Positions 1 to 20,106 of a stretch of 64,000 nucleotides of DNA are shown piece by piece. Each line of letters starts with the position of its first letter. Positions within the stretch are counted from its first letter, which is position 1. The DNA is from Norana najaformis (taxonomy: Eukaryota > Annelida > Clitellata > Crassiclitellata > Hormogastridae). A model generated the notes under the pieces. The model ran no database searches. It had not been told where the DNA came from and was given only the letters and a program-made list of their open reading frames with translations. A program made the translations under genes and the position numbers. The stretch is from the NCBI GenBank assembly GCA_964023275.1, contig OZ029927.1, forward strand, positions 16,725,165 through 16,789,164. The letters are read 5' to 3'.

Positions 1-689
1 CGAGAGAGGACAATCCGTTCAGTTAATTTGGAGATGAAAGTGAGGTTAGAAACAGGCCGGTAGTTAGAAAGGATTTCCTTGTCGAGAGATGATTTCTTGA
101 GAAGAGGGGTAACAAGAGAGTGTTTAAAAAGAAGGGGAAAATTTCCAGTAGAGAGGGAGAGGTTAACTATTTTGGTAATAATTGGAACAAGGACAGATGC
201 ACAGTCTTTCAATAAGGAGGTAGGTATAGGGTCAAGTTCACACTGTTTGTTTGGGAGAGATTTTAGCAGATTTAGTATTTCGGTCTCTGATGTAGGTTGA
301 AAAGCAGAAAATGAGGATCGAGGTGGGGAAGGTGGGCTGTCATATGTGGAAGAGGGAGCATCAGCAGCTGGATTGTTGGAGGTTTTAGAAAGTAGAGATT
401 GAAGAGAGAGACGGAGGGTACTAATTTTGTTCGAAAAGAAAGAACAGAACGAGTCGGCTATTGAAGAAGACGGAAGAGAATTTGGAAGTGGGCTAGATGA
501 GTTCCGATGGAGGAGCTGGTTAATGGTTTTCCAGAGAAGGCGAGGGCTAGAGGATCGAGAACGAACTAGTGAGGAGTAAAATCTTTGTTTAGCTGCAGTA
601 AGAAGGCGATGGTATTTATTTGTGGCAGATTTAAGGGCACAGAGAAGTTGAGGATCTGGAACTGGACTCCCTTCTGTATAGCCATTGGG
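1..689 (-). mobile_element. LINE (L2/CR1-like) reverse transcriptase fragment, 5'-truncated, runs off left edge
   Basis: Reading the minus strand from 689 down to 1 gives one frame without stop or frameshift for about 229 codons; a TGA lies just upstream at 690-692. The frame has no obvious start, as expected for a 5'-truncated insertion. It contains a Ser-rich linker, then SETEILNLLKSLPNKQCELD, then LVTPLLKKSSLD and NYRPVSNLTFISKLTERIV, which are the N-terminal reverse-transcriptase motifs of L2/CR1/Jockey-type non-LTR retrotransposons. The endonuclease domain is missing and the rest of the RT lies outside the window. The intact frame suggests a young copy. The clade is inferred from motif style only. 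Confidence 0.88.
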
Positions 690-1276
690 TCATCAGCGAA
701 TCAGTTTTGTTTATTAATGCATCATATACACAAATTTACAGTAATAGAATTAGATTACGATAATTTAGCTATGTGTACTTTTCGAAAACTCTTGCTTACC
801 CCCCATCCGAGCGAGACAACACAATGCCATAAGTGTCAACGGCTTCAAAGCATAATGATGATAGTTCCGTGATCATGATCACGATTATGACAGTGGGGAT
901 AATGATCATCATCATCTCCGGCATGATGGCAGTGGGATAGTGATGGTGGGAATGATGATGACGGCGCTTGATGACGACGACGATGATGAATGTCACAACA
1001 AAGAAATATCTGATAAAGTCTGATCAAGCCTCTGCATGAAGTCCGATGCATAGAACGTTATAAGGCTAATATGTAACCTAATTTTGTAGCGCCTTTCATA
1101 CGGACACTTCATATTATATACAGGGCCTACATGTCCTATTCCTAGCGCAAAGTATCATAAAACGAAGTAGACCAAGCGCTGGGTTGACAAGAAGGACCAT
1201 TAGCCGATGAATTGCGGCCATGTAAACTCTATAAACCACTCAAACCCCAGCCTCAAAATTCTTCAGTTTATGGACG

Positions 1277-1277
<1 letters not shown>
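690..1277. other. No gene seen; cryptic GAT-rich patch
   Basis: Unique-looking AT-rich DNA. Positions 850-990 hold a degenerate GAT/CAT-rich simple patch. A word AGCGCCTTTCATACGG near 1090 resembles repeat-end fragments seen elsewhere in the window. Confidence 0.5.

Positions 1278-1348
<71 letters not shown>
1278..1348. repeat. (AT)n microsatellite, about 35 units
   Basis: Uninterrupted TA dinucleotides followed by a short GTGCGTGCGTGTG patch. Confidence 0.97.
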
Positions 1349-1350
<2 letters not shown>

Positions 1351-1464
1351 ATGTGCGTGCGTGTGCGTGTGGCCTGATCACCATATGACCATATTCTATT
1401 TTAAAATTTTCTAAACTCGTTTGTCTGGGATCGAAATTCTGTGTTTAGCAATTTGCAGGACCTT

Positions 1465-1470
1465 TTTATT
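1465..1470 (-). promoter_or_regulatory. Candidate polyadenylation signal of the membrane-mucin gene
   Basis: TTTATT on the plus strand reads AATAAA on the minus strand, about 280 bases past the stop codon at 1749-1751. It is the first canonical hexamer I see downstream. Position fits; function is inferred. Confidence 0.4.
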
Positions 1471-1748
1471 ATATCCTGTATCCCTCCCTCATAGGGAGCG
1501 ATATGGGACTTCAAGTAATGTAGAGGAACAAAGAGATACTGCATGTCTATGCATTTGGATCAAAATGGAATGTACATAGGAGTTTTTCCCTTCCTGCTTC
1601 CAACCAAAAATCCCACTCTAAAGACGAACGTCCACTACTCCCTCTGAATGCACACGGTCTGCCTTTGTTTACACTAACATAGTTGTTTTATAAGTCCAAC
1701 AGAGGCCCCTAAAGGGATGAGCGAGACGGATTCGATGTTTCTGTAAGA

Positions 1749-10413
<8,665 letters not shown>

Positions 10414-10439
10414 CTGCAACATCGACGACCATCAGCATC

Positions 10440-10763
10440 TCTTGCTCTGAATCATCACTCCCTTAATCATCATGTCCTTAATCATCATGCCCTTAATGAT
10501 GATCATCATGTTCTTAATCATCATGTCCTAATCGTCATCATCATGCCCTTAATCATCATGTCCTTAATAGTCATCATGCCCTTAATCACCACACCCTTAA
10601 TCATTATGTCCTTAATCATCCTGTCCTTAATAATAATCATCATCATCTTAATCATCATGTCCTTAACAGTCATTATCATGCCCTTAATCATCATACCCTT
10701 AATCATCCTGTCCTTAATCATTATCATGTTCTTAATCATTATGTCCTTAATCATCATGTCCTT

Positions 10764-10802
<39 letters not shown>

Positions 10803-11240
10803 GTACTTAATCATCATATCCTTAATAGTCATCACCATGCCCTTAATCATTATGTCCTTAATCATCATGCTCTTAGTGATCATCATCATGTCCTTAATCA
10901 TTATCATGTTCTTAATCAGTATGTCCTTAATCATTATGTCCTTAATCATCCTGTCCTTAATAATAATCATCATCATCTTAATCATCATGTCCTTAACAGT
11001 CATTATCATGCCCTTAATCATCATACCCTTAATCATCCTGTCCTTAATCATTATCATGTTCTTAATCATTATGTCCTTAATCATCATGTCCTTAATCATC
11101 ATCAACATCATCATCATCATCATGTACTTAATCATCATATCCTTAATAGTCATCACCATGCCCTTAATCATTATGTCCTTAATCATCATGCTCTTAGTGA
11201 TCATCATCATGTCCTTAATCGTTATACCCTTAATGTCTAT
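10440..11240. repeat. TTAATCATCATGTCC complex minisatellite with internal 330-bp duplication
   Basis: Degenerate 15-bp words around CTTAATCATCATGTC. A block starting at 10606 recurs at 10936 with nearly the same variant order, so a 330-bp segment was duplicated in tandem. Long frames here are artefacts of the repeat. Confidence 0.92.
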
Positions 11241-11317
11241 AAAACCGTCAAGCTTCTTCCTCATCATTGCCATCTAAGTGGTCAATATGTTCTTCGCTGC
11301 CACTGTACATACTGCTA

Positions 11318-11985
11318 TCACCCCCACCAACATCATCATCCCACTATCACCACCACCAACATCATCATCCCACTATCACCACCACCAACATCATCATCCC
11401 ACTATCACCACCACCAACATCATCATCCCACTATCACCACCACCAACATCATCATCCCACTATCACCACCACCAACATCATCATCCCACTATCACCACCA
11501 CCGACATCATCATCCCACTATCACCACCACCGACATCATCATCCCACTATCACCACCACCAACATCATCATCCCACTATCACCACCACCGACATCATCAT
11601 CCCACTATCACCACCACCGACATCATCATTCCACTATCACCACCACCAACATCATCATCCCACTATCACCACCACCAACATCATCATCCCACTATCACCA
11701 CCACCAACATCATCATCCCACTATCACTATCACCAACATCATCATCCCACTATCACCACCACCAACATCATCATCCCACTATCACCACCACCAACATCAT
11801 CATCCCACTATCACCACCACCGACATCATCATCCCACTATCACCACCACCGACATCATCATCCCACTATCACCACCACCAACATCATCATCCCACTATCA
11901 CCACCACCAACATCATCATCCCACTATCACCACCACCAACATCATCATCCCACTATCACCATCACCAACATCATCATCAACAATG
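11318..11985. repeat. 29-bp minisatellite, about 22 copies
   Basis: The unit begins CATCATCATCCCACTATC and ends in CACCACCA(A/G). Copies differ mainly by one A/G position (CCAAC or CCGAC). Because 29 is not a multiple of 3, all frames cycle. Confidence 0.96.
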
Positions 11986-12156
11986 CAACACTGTTATCAA
12001 AAACACAGCAACGACAACATATCCATCAGCAAAACATCATCTTTATTTTCGTTCTATGAGTCGTCATCATTGTTATAAGTCTAAAGAGATGAGGATGACT
12101 TAATTGGATCTAAAAACTCATGTAGTAAGGTTTGATGTTGCTGGCAAGGTTGCTTA

Positions 12157-12200
12157 TTGTTGTTTGTGTTGTTGTTGTTGCTGTTGCTGCTACTGTTGCA
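12157..12200. repeat. (GTT)n/(GCT)n microsatellite
   Basis: Short trinucleotide tract. Confidence 0.85.
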
Positions 12201-12284
12201 TTTTCGGTTGGAAGTTAATAAACAGTTCTGGGATCCACAGGCGACGCACAAGAAACTCTTCATTCAAAGCGATCCAGAGCTGAT

Positions 12285-12660
12285 AGAGACAAAGACAGAA
12301 GCAGACAGACAGACAGACAGACAGCCGGACGCAAAAGCAAACAAACTTAGATACAAATAAAAGACAGCGACATAGACAGCCAGATCGACACACAGGCATA
12401 CATACAGTGATAGAGGCAAACATAGAAGTAGGAAAACAGACTGATCGACAGACAAGCACAGAGCCAAAAAGGCAGACAGAAAGACAAAGAGACAAATCAA
12501 CAGACACACACACAGACAGAAATAGAGACAGAGAGAGACAGGTGGGCAAACAGACTCTAGACAGGCTCGAGACAGAGACAAAGACAGCCAAGATATAGAC
12601 AGAGGCAGACAGAGAAACAGAAAGACAGGCAGACAGGCAGACTCGATCATCGTCACACAG
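12285..12660. repeat. Degenerate (CAGA)n array
   Basis: CAGACAGA and AGACAAA variants. The opposite strand gives Ser/Leu/Cys-rich pseudo-ORFs that should be ignored. Confidence 0.9.
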
Positions 12661-12714
12661 ATCACAGACAAAAGCAGAGAGCCTGCTCGAGACTTCATAT
12701 GCAATTCGAACACA

Positions 12715-13060
12715 AAATCGTAATCGTAATCGTAAGCTCAAGATTTCTACAGCACCCAACGAAAGCTAGGTCGCTGGAACCAGCTTATTCACAGGCGCTC
12801 AGTCAAAAGAAAATCGATAGGCAGGGAGGGTTCTGTTCAAGATCTAGATCAGAGTCAGGCAGGCAGGCAGTGAGACGGCTGTGGTGTATGATGCTTTTAA
12901 CCAGAAAATAAGATAAAGGAAGATGAAGAATAATGAATAGGATTTGTGAAAGAGGAGTGTTTTCAGTTTTGACCGAAAGATCTCCACAGAAATTGCAAGA
13001 TCTAAGCGTTGGTGAGTTCCTATGATCGATCAGATAATTGTCGTAATACCTGAAGTCAGA
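12715..13060 (-). mobile_element. LINE-A 3' end including remnant of ORF C-terminus
   Basis: The tail (ATTACG)3 is at 12717-12735, followed by the usual 3' UTR landmarks. Upstream on the minus strand is a coding remnant: YDNYLIDHRNSPTLR, then VKTENTPLSQILFI. It aligns by eye with the coding remnant at 31680-31975. Confidence 0.85.
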
Positions 13061-13780
13061 AGGCAGAGGCATGCAAACATCAGCGATCTCAGATACATTC
13101 TCCTCGATCTTATTCCTCTTCGGAGCTCAATCAAATAATTTAATACTGAAATCGTCTGCAAATTCCGATTCCAAAGACCGCAGTTTAGACGCTTCCTGCT
13201 ATATATGGCTGATATTCAGTTGGTTCAGAACTTCGCATTTCCACGGCTCTCTCGGCCCAACGCCTCCAACCTTACCGTCGAAACCGCCCTTAAGGAGAAT
13301 TGCCGAATAGGGGAGCTACTGACTTGATGACGACAGTTGGTCGGCTGCCACTCAGAAGGGAGCCAGCGCGAGACCAAAGTTGCTTGAACTGGTGTGAACT
13401 GGTGGTAGCTCTTAAAAAGCCAGGCAGTAAATATGCATTTGGACCATATGCGTGCATTTCATATATACATTATACACTATAATCTATTAAAACATGCCCA
13501 TACATACACAAATACATATATATGCATATATATACATATATTCGAATATGTTTCATATGTGTGTATGAGTTTCATATGTATGTGTGTACGATGCTTTTGT
13601 TAAATTCATATGCAGAATAGGTACATTATGTCTCTACAATCGGGCTTCTACGGGTCGTGATTCATTGAACTTAGTCCTAAATAGGTAGTCGGTCATAAAA
13701 GACCCTTCGGATGCCTTCTCAACCTCGACACCATAAAGCCCTCTTCTCCCCTGCAAACAGACTTGCGATCTAGCCTCGAT
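13061..13780. other. No supported gene; TA/CA-rich patch
   Basis: Mixed DNA; 13505-13590 is a TATACATATATG-type patch. Short open frames at 13071-13310 lack splice or family support. Confidence 0.4.
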
Positions 13781-13784
13781 CGAT

Positions 13785-14402
13785 GATAGAGATACAGACC
13801 GATACAGACAGAGATACAGACCGATACAGACAGAGATATAGACAGATAGAGACAGAGATACAGACCGATAGAGACAGATATAGACAGATAGAGACAGAGA
13901 TGCAGACCGATAGAGATAGAGATACAGACCGATAGAGATAGAGATACAGACAGAGACAGTGATATAGACCGATAGAGATAGAGATACAGACAGATAGAGA
14001 CAGAGATACAGACAGATAGAGACAGAGATACAGACAGATAGAGATAGAGATACAGACCGATAGAGATAGAGATACAGACAGATAGAGGCAGAGATACAGA
14101 CAGAGACAATGATATAGACCGATAGAGATAGAGATACAGACAGATAGAGACAGAGATACAGACCGATAGAGGCAGAGATACAGACAGAGACAATGATATA
14201 GACCGATAGAGATAGAGATACAGACAGATAGAGACAGAGATACAGACCGACAGAGACAGAGATACAGACCGATAGAGATAGATATACAGACAGATAGAGA
14301 CAGAGATACAGACCGATAGATACAGAGATACAGACCGATAGAGATAGAGAGGTACAGACCGACAGAGATAGAGATACAGACCGGTAGACATATAGATACA
14401 GA
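13785..14402. repeat. (GATAGAGACAGA)-type minisatellite, about 600 bp
   Basis: Units of GATACAGACCGATAGAGA and GATACAGACAGATAGAGA alternate. The minus-strand pseudo-ORFs (Ser/Leu/Cys/Tyr-rich) are repeat artefacts. Confidence 0.93.
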
Positions 14403-14689
14403 TCCATGCGTGAACAGACTCATGAACCTAGACTTCGCCTGTCCTGCTGTGCTCCACATTGGCCAACCGTTAGACTCTACGTCTGATCGTCTCAGGCCTA
14501 GAGCTCTTGCTGTGACGTCTAAAAGTCATAAATAAAATAAGGGAACATTTACTGGTTTAGTGTTGGGGGAGCATTGGTAATGCACGTCGCTTTCTTCTCG
14601 GACGTGTGGGTTCAACTCCATGTAGAATCAGCATAAACTGCTCTGTCGAACTGTAGAAAGCATTGGTCCCATTGTCATAGAAACGAGAT

Positions 14690-14945
14690 ATTTTTGGATT
14701 TGAGATTATCTTAAGAGATCACCCTAGATTTGAGATTATCTTACATAGGAGATTATCTTAGGTATAAGATTACCTTAGATGTGAGATCTTATTTATCAGA
14801 TTTTCTTGTATGTGAGATTATCTTGTTGTAAGATTATCGCGTAGATAAGACATATTCTTGATTATCAGATTATCTCGGATATGAGATTATCTTAGATACT
14901 AGAACATCGTATAGATATGGGACATCATATAGATTTAGGACGCAT
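14690..14945. repeat. Degenerate GAGATTATCTTA repeat
   Basis: About ten diverged copies of a 17-25 bp unit around GAGATTATCTTA. Confidence 0.8.
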
Positions 14946-15122
14946 GTTAACCGATGGTATAGAGCGCTTGGCTTGTAACGCGGAGAGTACAGGTCCAAGC
15001 CTTCTCCATTGATACGGTTACTGTGTAGGGACCTTGAGCAAGCCCTTCACTCACAATTGCTCAGCGCCATCGATTGATGCTTAGGCCTTAGATAATGGCG
15101 CTTAAATAGCGACAGAGAAAAT
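14945..15122 (+). mobile_element. SINE D (tRNA-headed)
   Basis: GGTATAGAGCGCTTGGCTTGT head, then the body GTGTAGGGACCTTGAGCAAG and GCTCAGCGCCATCGATTGAT, ending AATGGCGCTTAAATAGCG. Same family as 18705-18890. Confidence 0.82.
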
Positions 15123-15145
15123 GAATTGAGAGGGGACTCACTCTT

Positions 15146-15530
15146 GAGAACCGTCACTGAGGGCAGAATGGAAGGGAGGAAAACAAGAGGAAGACCCAGA
15201 CAGATGCTGCTGGACTGGATGATGACGGACAGATACAGCAGGTTGAAAGAAGAAGCTCAGCACTGACAGGAGTGGCATTATCGGACATTTGGACCTGCCT
15301 GATGGCAGAGAAGAAGAAGAAGAAGAAGAAGAAGAAGAAGAAGAAGAAGAAGAAGAAGAAGAAGAAAAAGAAGGAGAAGAAAAAAAGAAGGAGAAAGAGA
15401 GGGAGAGGGAGAGGGAGAGGGAGAGGGAGAGGGAGAGGGAGAGGGAGAGGGAGAGGGACAAGGACAAGGACAAGGACAAAGGCAAGGAGGAGAAGAATGG
15501 CGCTTAATAAATGTGGAAATAATAATATGA
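15146..15530 (+). mobile_element. LINE C-terminal fragment with (GAA)n and A/T-rich tail
   Basis: The plus frame reads TEGRMEGRKTRGRPRQMLL, DWMMTDRYSRLKEEAQH, a stop, then QEWHYRTFGPA: the common C-terminal motif of a non-LTR retrotransposon with inactivating stops. The purine tract 15306-15485 lies in its 3' UTR. At 15496 it ends ATGGCGCTTAATAAATGTGG, a tail close to that of SINE D. Confidence 0.8.
15306..15485 (+). repeat. Homopurine (GAA)n-(GGGAGA)n-(GGACAA)n tract
   Basis: 180 bases nearly free of pyrimidines on the plus strand; a triplex-forming candidate. Confidence 0.95.
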
Positions 15531-15930
15531 TATAATATCTAAGATAGGAAGATGTTATAGATTATCCTCGATATAATCAGATTCTCTTTCAAAATATGTA
15601 GCTTACACTATGATTGTACAATCCACATGCATGTAATAAAACTACGATGCGAGTGCCTTGTTAAGTTTGTTAGTTAAGGGTCATTCGTCCTTCATATAGA
15701 GTTGTATTGCTCAAGTGACTCTTGGCCTAATATAATGTCAACTAATAATGAACGTGAGCTCATTAGAAACCGAACTGTTATCAAGAGAAGACAACGACCT
15801 CTCTCATATCCAGCCTAACTGATGCTAAAGGTCATCATCAACAACAACAAGTTCATCTATAAATGAATATTTCTGGAATAGCTGAAAAGTTACCACCGGT
15901 GTGTTCTCGCATACACGTAGAACTCAACCT
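15531..15930. other. No supported feature
   Basis: AT-rich unique-looking DNA. Confidence 0.45.
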
Positions 15931-15934
15931 ACGC

Positions 15935-16158
15935 CCTTTCAAACGGCCAGCGGTGGTGAAGGATCTCACCGGATGAATTCATTGAAAAATGAGCTTGGTC
16001 GTAATCGTAATCGTAATTCCGAGATTTCTACAGCGCCCAACGAAAGCCGCGCTGTGGGGCCAGCTTATTCACGGGCGCTCAGTCAAAACAAAATCGATAG
16101 GCAAAAGGGGTCAAGGCCATACGGTCGCTATAGAAACTGTGTACATTTACATTTACGA
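15935..16158 (+). mobile_element. SINE B interrupted by a LINE-A fragment
   Basis: SINE B body runs 15935-15996 and resumes at 16108-16158 (GGTCAAGGCCATACGGTCGC to ATTTACATTTAC). The interrupting 16001-16110 segment is a minus-strand LINE-A 3' end with its (ATTACG) tail. The SINE halves abut at the same consensus point, so LINE-A landed inside SINE B. Confidence 0.82.
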
Positions 16159-16159
16159 A

Positions 16160-16885
16160 GTTCCATCCTTGAATGACAGTTGAATCATGTTCAGGCTTCC
16201 TGGTTCGTGTTACGTAGGTTGGAGAATGATAATAATCGAATGAAGGCTTGCAACACATGGCTACGTTCAACGTGTCATGGACAGTTGGAAAAACCTCGGC
16301 TCAACACGGCAACTATGCCTCACCGCCCACAAATCACTTGCCACTCTACCTCCCCTAGGCGAAGTTTGACGATAGTCATAATCACTCTTCATACCCACTG
16401 TTAGCCTAAAGGTTTACAAGTAGCAGCCTTTATTAATACAGCTGTCTTATTTGTCATTAAAGTCATTTTAGCAAATGATCTATTTCTGCCCTGGTCGCCA
16501 AATACTGTACGAACGTGCAAATATTCCAACTTATAGAACAAGGAAATTTTACATAATACAACATTTGACCTCGGCCTATTATTTCGGCGATAGGCCTCTG
16601 TTAGGCCTACATTAGAGCCGATTATAACAGGCCTTTATTATTATATTATTAGGTCAATACTTTATAGGCTCAAATCATAACTTGTCAAAGTTAGCGCAAC
16701 GCTAGTATACAAAGTGTTATAGTATCTAGTGCATAATACGTACTTGAAGATACTGTAGGAAAATTAATTACAATAGAATTCATAATATATTAAATTTAAA
16801 TTATATTATTATTTAACTTTTATATTGAATTACGGTAGTCTATAACAACTAAAGCTCGGTGCTGATATTTAAATATTTATGTCAT
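16160..16885. other. No supported feature; AT-rich
   Basis: Very AT-rich from 16600 to 16880, with several AGGCCT words. No coding or structured repeat seen. Confidence 0.45.
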
Positions 16886-16889
16886 TTAT

Positions 16890-17175
16890 GTGCGGCACGG
16901 TGATCTGTTGGTAACACATTTGGTCAATGATCATGCGGTTGCGGGTTCGACTCCGTGTAACGACCTTGGCAAGTTGTTTGCTCACAGCGTGCCTCTGTCA
17001 CCAAGCCGTATGATTTGGTGCCAGTGTAAGCTGGAAAGTAAAATGGCAAGTCCTGTGATGCACTGGCCCCGTGTCCAGGACCTTGGGATTCCTCCATTAC
17101 CGTCTCAAGAGCCTAGAAAAGAGATAAGCGCCTCCCCACGTCTCACTTCTGAGATCTGGGACACATTTTACTTTT
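16890..17175 (+). mobile_element. SINE C, near full length
   Basis: Starts GCACGGTGATCTGTTGG, has a perfect B box in GCGGGTTCGACTCCG at about 16939, the CCTCTGTCACCAAGC and GTCCAGGACCTTGGGATT body, and a tail in TCTCACTTCTGAGATCTGG. Confidence 0.88.
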
Positions 17176-17417
17176 TTTATCTGTCATTTAGTGAGTTGTG
17201 TATCGATACTAATAATTATTAATTGGCCTAAATGAACTACGCTTCTTCCTCACGGATGCTGACAGCATCGCCTAGCAACTCATGCAAAGACTTTGTATCC
17301 CAAAGTTCCTACTCTTCCGTGGATTGCTAATAATTCTGTCGACTGAAAAAGCCTGGAGCTGAATACAACTCTTCACAACCTTCTGTTCCACTTATACAGG
17401 CCTTACTACAGTATATT

Positions 17418-17655
17418 ACGGTCCGTACACGGGGACCTTAAATGGCTACGGTCCGTACACGGGGACCTTAAATGGCTACGGTCCGTACACGGGGACCTTA
17501 AATGGCTACGGTCCGTACACGGGGACCTTAAGTGGCGACGGTCCGTAGACGGGGACCTTAAGTGGCGACGGTCCGTAGACGGGGACCTTAAATGGCGTGG
17601 CGCCCATTCAATCGGGCAGTGGTGGTGAAGGATCTCACCTGATAAATAAATTCAT
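17418..17655 (+). mobile_element. SINE B with six tandem copies of a 30-bp internal unit
   Basis: ACGGTCCGTACACGGGG.. starts at 17418, 17448, 17478, 17508, 17538 and 17568; the sixth copy leads into the normal SINE B body. Units 4-6 share extra variants. Confidence 0.93.
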
Positions 17656-17929
17656 TGAAAATGTTAAAAAACAGTCGCTTTTTCCCACCCTCAAAACCGT
17701 GGTAAAGCCCTGATAATCTTAACAGGCCCATACTTCGCAAGCATCGTTGCCATGAAGTCCTAAGAATAAGAAGAATTCTTTGAAACAACGAAAGACATCG
17801 AAGAAACACCTCTTTGAAACTCAGCACCATTTTTTCCTCTAAAATGGACTCGTCTTGCTACGAAAACATGCATGTAGAGCAGGATATAGCTTTCCCTTTA
17901 CAACATACATTTCAAACTCACATCATAAC

Positions 17930-18085
17930 ATGTAAAAACCAGCGCAAAGCTAGTGTGATTCACATGCTAAATCCAGGGCAACGCTAATGCGATTCACATG
18001 TAAAATCCAGGACAACGCTAATGTAATTCACATGTTAAATCCAAGGCAACGCTAATGTGATTCACATGTTAAATCGCACTAAAAT
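17930..18085. repeat. About 34-45 bp tandem repeat, four copies
   Basis: Units around AACGCTAATGTGATTCACATG; GTGATTCACATG recurs each time. Confidence 0.88.
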
Positions 18086-18089
18086 GCAC

Positions 18090-18700
18090 GCAAATCTAAT
18101 AACTTCTATGGCGCCTGTATATACTGCAGTTCATACACACACTAAAGAAATGAAAGAAATCACATTGTTGCGCGGAGTAACAGCTAGGCTTAGCAACAGC
18201 TAGTAGCCATGCTGTTAAACCGACTTTCATCGCTCCTCAAACAATAACATCAACAGCGTTGTAAACAAACACAATGTCAATTCACATTGCGTGTAATGGA
18301 TCATAACTCCAATAAGTTAATGTTCGATAATAACTCGCCCAGTCAGCGATCGATTAGACAAAGAGAAATCTTTCAGAGTAATTATCTACTCCTGCGAACA
18401 TGCAAAATCGTCGCGTCCTCTTTTAGACTGTCTACTGACGATCATAGACTGACTTTAAGGCACGGGTTTAGACCACAGCTAGGCCTATTAACGTAATGTT
18501 CCAGCTTCATTCATCCGCTCTGGGTCACCGTATGCCTACTAGTATCGAGGCTGCTGCAGGGCTCCTTCAGGATTAACGCCGTCATTTTCTCTGCCTCGGC
18601 GCACAAGGGCGGAGGCTTTATCTGCCGCTGACTACTAGAAGGAGTCAATTCACCGCTTAGTCAAATACAAGAGTAGTAGTACAACAGTAACTGTCGTCAT
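18090..18700. other. No supported feature
   Basis: Unique-looking DNA of moderate GC; no exon with paired splice signals found. Confidence 0.4.
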
Positions 18701-18704
18701 GTAA

Positions 18705-18890
18705 TCATTATTTTTATTTCGACATTTATTAAGCGCCACTATCTAATGACTAAACATAAATCGATGGCGCTGAGCAACTGAGAGTGAAGGACTTGCTCAA
18801 GGCCTCTACACAGTAACCGTCTCAGAGGAAGGGGTTCGAACCCGCGTTACAAGCCGAGCGCTCTAGCCATTTGGCTACAGTACCCCACAA
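18705..18890 (-). mobile_element. SINE D, near full length
   Basis: Minus strand: A box in GTAGCCAAATGGCTAGAGCG, B box GGTTCGAACCC, body ACGGTTACTGTGTAGAGGCC, CAGCGCCATCGATTTATG, tail GTGGCGCTTAATAAATGTCG then AAATAAAAATAATG. Confidence 0.9.
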
Positions 18891-18894
18891 AGAA

Positions 18895-19030
18895 GGCTGA
18901 AGTATTTAGTGCTGCAATAATGAGTTGAGGTACTCCAGTACTACCGTAGTGCTGTACTATCCTGGGACAGGTAATAATGAAGTACTCCAGTGCTACCGAA
19001 GTGCTGTACCATCCTGGGACAGGTAACAAG
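18895..19030. repeat. Repeat H (about 60-bp unit), two copies
   Basis: Units with AGTACTCCAGTGCTACCG and CCATCCTGGGACAGGTAA. The same family recurs inverted at 27340-27490 and 28200-28265. Confidence 0.85.
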
Positions 19031-19214
19031 GCTGCAAGTCATTGAAACATCGATCAAATTTGGCAGCGTTTGAAGCTACAGCGACACGATGCTTGGTAAG
19101 CGGCCAGGTATGTCAACCAACCACTGGGCTAAGCAACTCGAAACGCTGGAATTTTACCGACAGAATAGATGCAGGGATTCATTAAATTAAATGCTGGGAT
19201 TTGCAGAACACTAT

Positions 19215-19455
19215 ATTTACAACACAGTACTTGCATTTGGCACCCAAGTACTTGATACTTCAATACTTGTACCTACTAGCCGAATGTTTGTAATTGCAAA
19301 CGGTACCTGGGTACTTGTACTAGGCACACAAATTTGATTACTTGTACTTTGTACATAAGAACTTGAACTTGGTACCTGCGTACTAATACTTTTGTACAAG
19401 AGTACTTGTACTTTGTAAATAAGTTTTAGTACCTGTAATTGCACTTCGATTACTT
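19215..19455. repeat. Degenerate GTACTTG repeat
   Basis: More than ten copies of (G/A)GTACTTG at irregular spacing. Confidence 0.75.
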
Positions 19456-19489
19456 GGTAAAGCCTGCCATTTACACACCGTTCATCATC

Positions 19490-19690
19490 ATGTCAGATAA
19501 AAGGCTAGGAAATTAGTCATCATGATGATAGTGGTCATGATACCGATGATGATAATGGTGGTGGTGGTGGTGATGGTGATGATGATGTTAATGATGATTT
19601 TGATGGTGATAATGATAACTACGACGACGACGACGATGATGATGATGTGGTGATGATGATGTTGATGACTGCCCTCATCCGTCGTGATGA
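19490..19690. repeat. Degenerate (GAT)n/(GGT)n
   Basis: GATGAT and GGTGGT cryptic repeats; simple-sequence pseudo-ORFs only. Confidence 0.85.
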
Positions 19691-19779
19691 CGGTGCTGAT
19701 GACGAGGATCTTAGTCATCAAATATGTTTTGCATAGCATATACTTTTATCATATGTAGTGATGTCATACAATAACAATA

Positions 19780-20050
19780 TAATAAAATTTATATATAGCT
19801 ATGTAACTATATACTATGGTATCATATCCTATATTAGTATATATATTCTAATGTGTTTATAACTATGATACAGTTATACAGATTAAGCGTATATATAACC
19901 ATTATATAGTTATATATTTAATATATATATAACTATGATGTAGTTATATATACATTAAGTATATAGATATATTTAAATTTATAACTATGATTTAGTTATA
20001 TATATTAAATATAGTTATATATATTAAATATAGTTATATATATTAAGTTG
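19780..20050. repeat. AT-rich repeat around TATAACTATGAT..AGTTATA
   Basis: Five or so diverged copies of a palindromic TATAACTATGATNTAGTTATA word. On the minus strand a variant poly(A) hexamer ATTAAA (19917-19922) falls 185 bases after the GMC stop codon and may be its cleavage signal. Confidence 0.7.
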
Positions 20051-20106
20051 ATGTGATCTTTCTGATCGGGAAATGGCGATGGTTCTGGATAGGTAGGAGA
20101 CACCTG

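Noticed and set aside
11318-11985. CRISPR-like regular repeats
   Set aside because: No unique spacers, eukaryotic context, no cas genes; simple tandem minisatellite.
11267-12103. Two overlapping 266-278 codon His/Pro/Ser frames
   Set aside because: A 29-bp minisatellite with no stop-creating unit; the same peptide appears in shifted frames.
13634-14459. 230-257 codon Ser/Leu/Tyr-rich frames on the minus strand
   Set aside because: Translation of a GATAGAGACAGA array; three frames give equivalent peptides.
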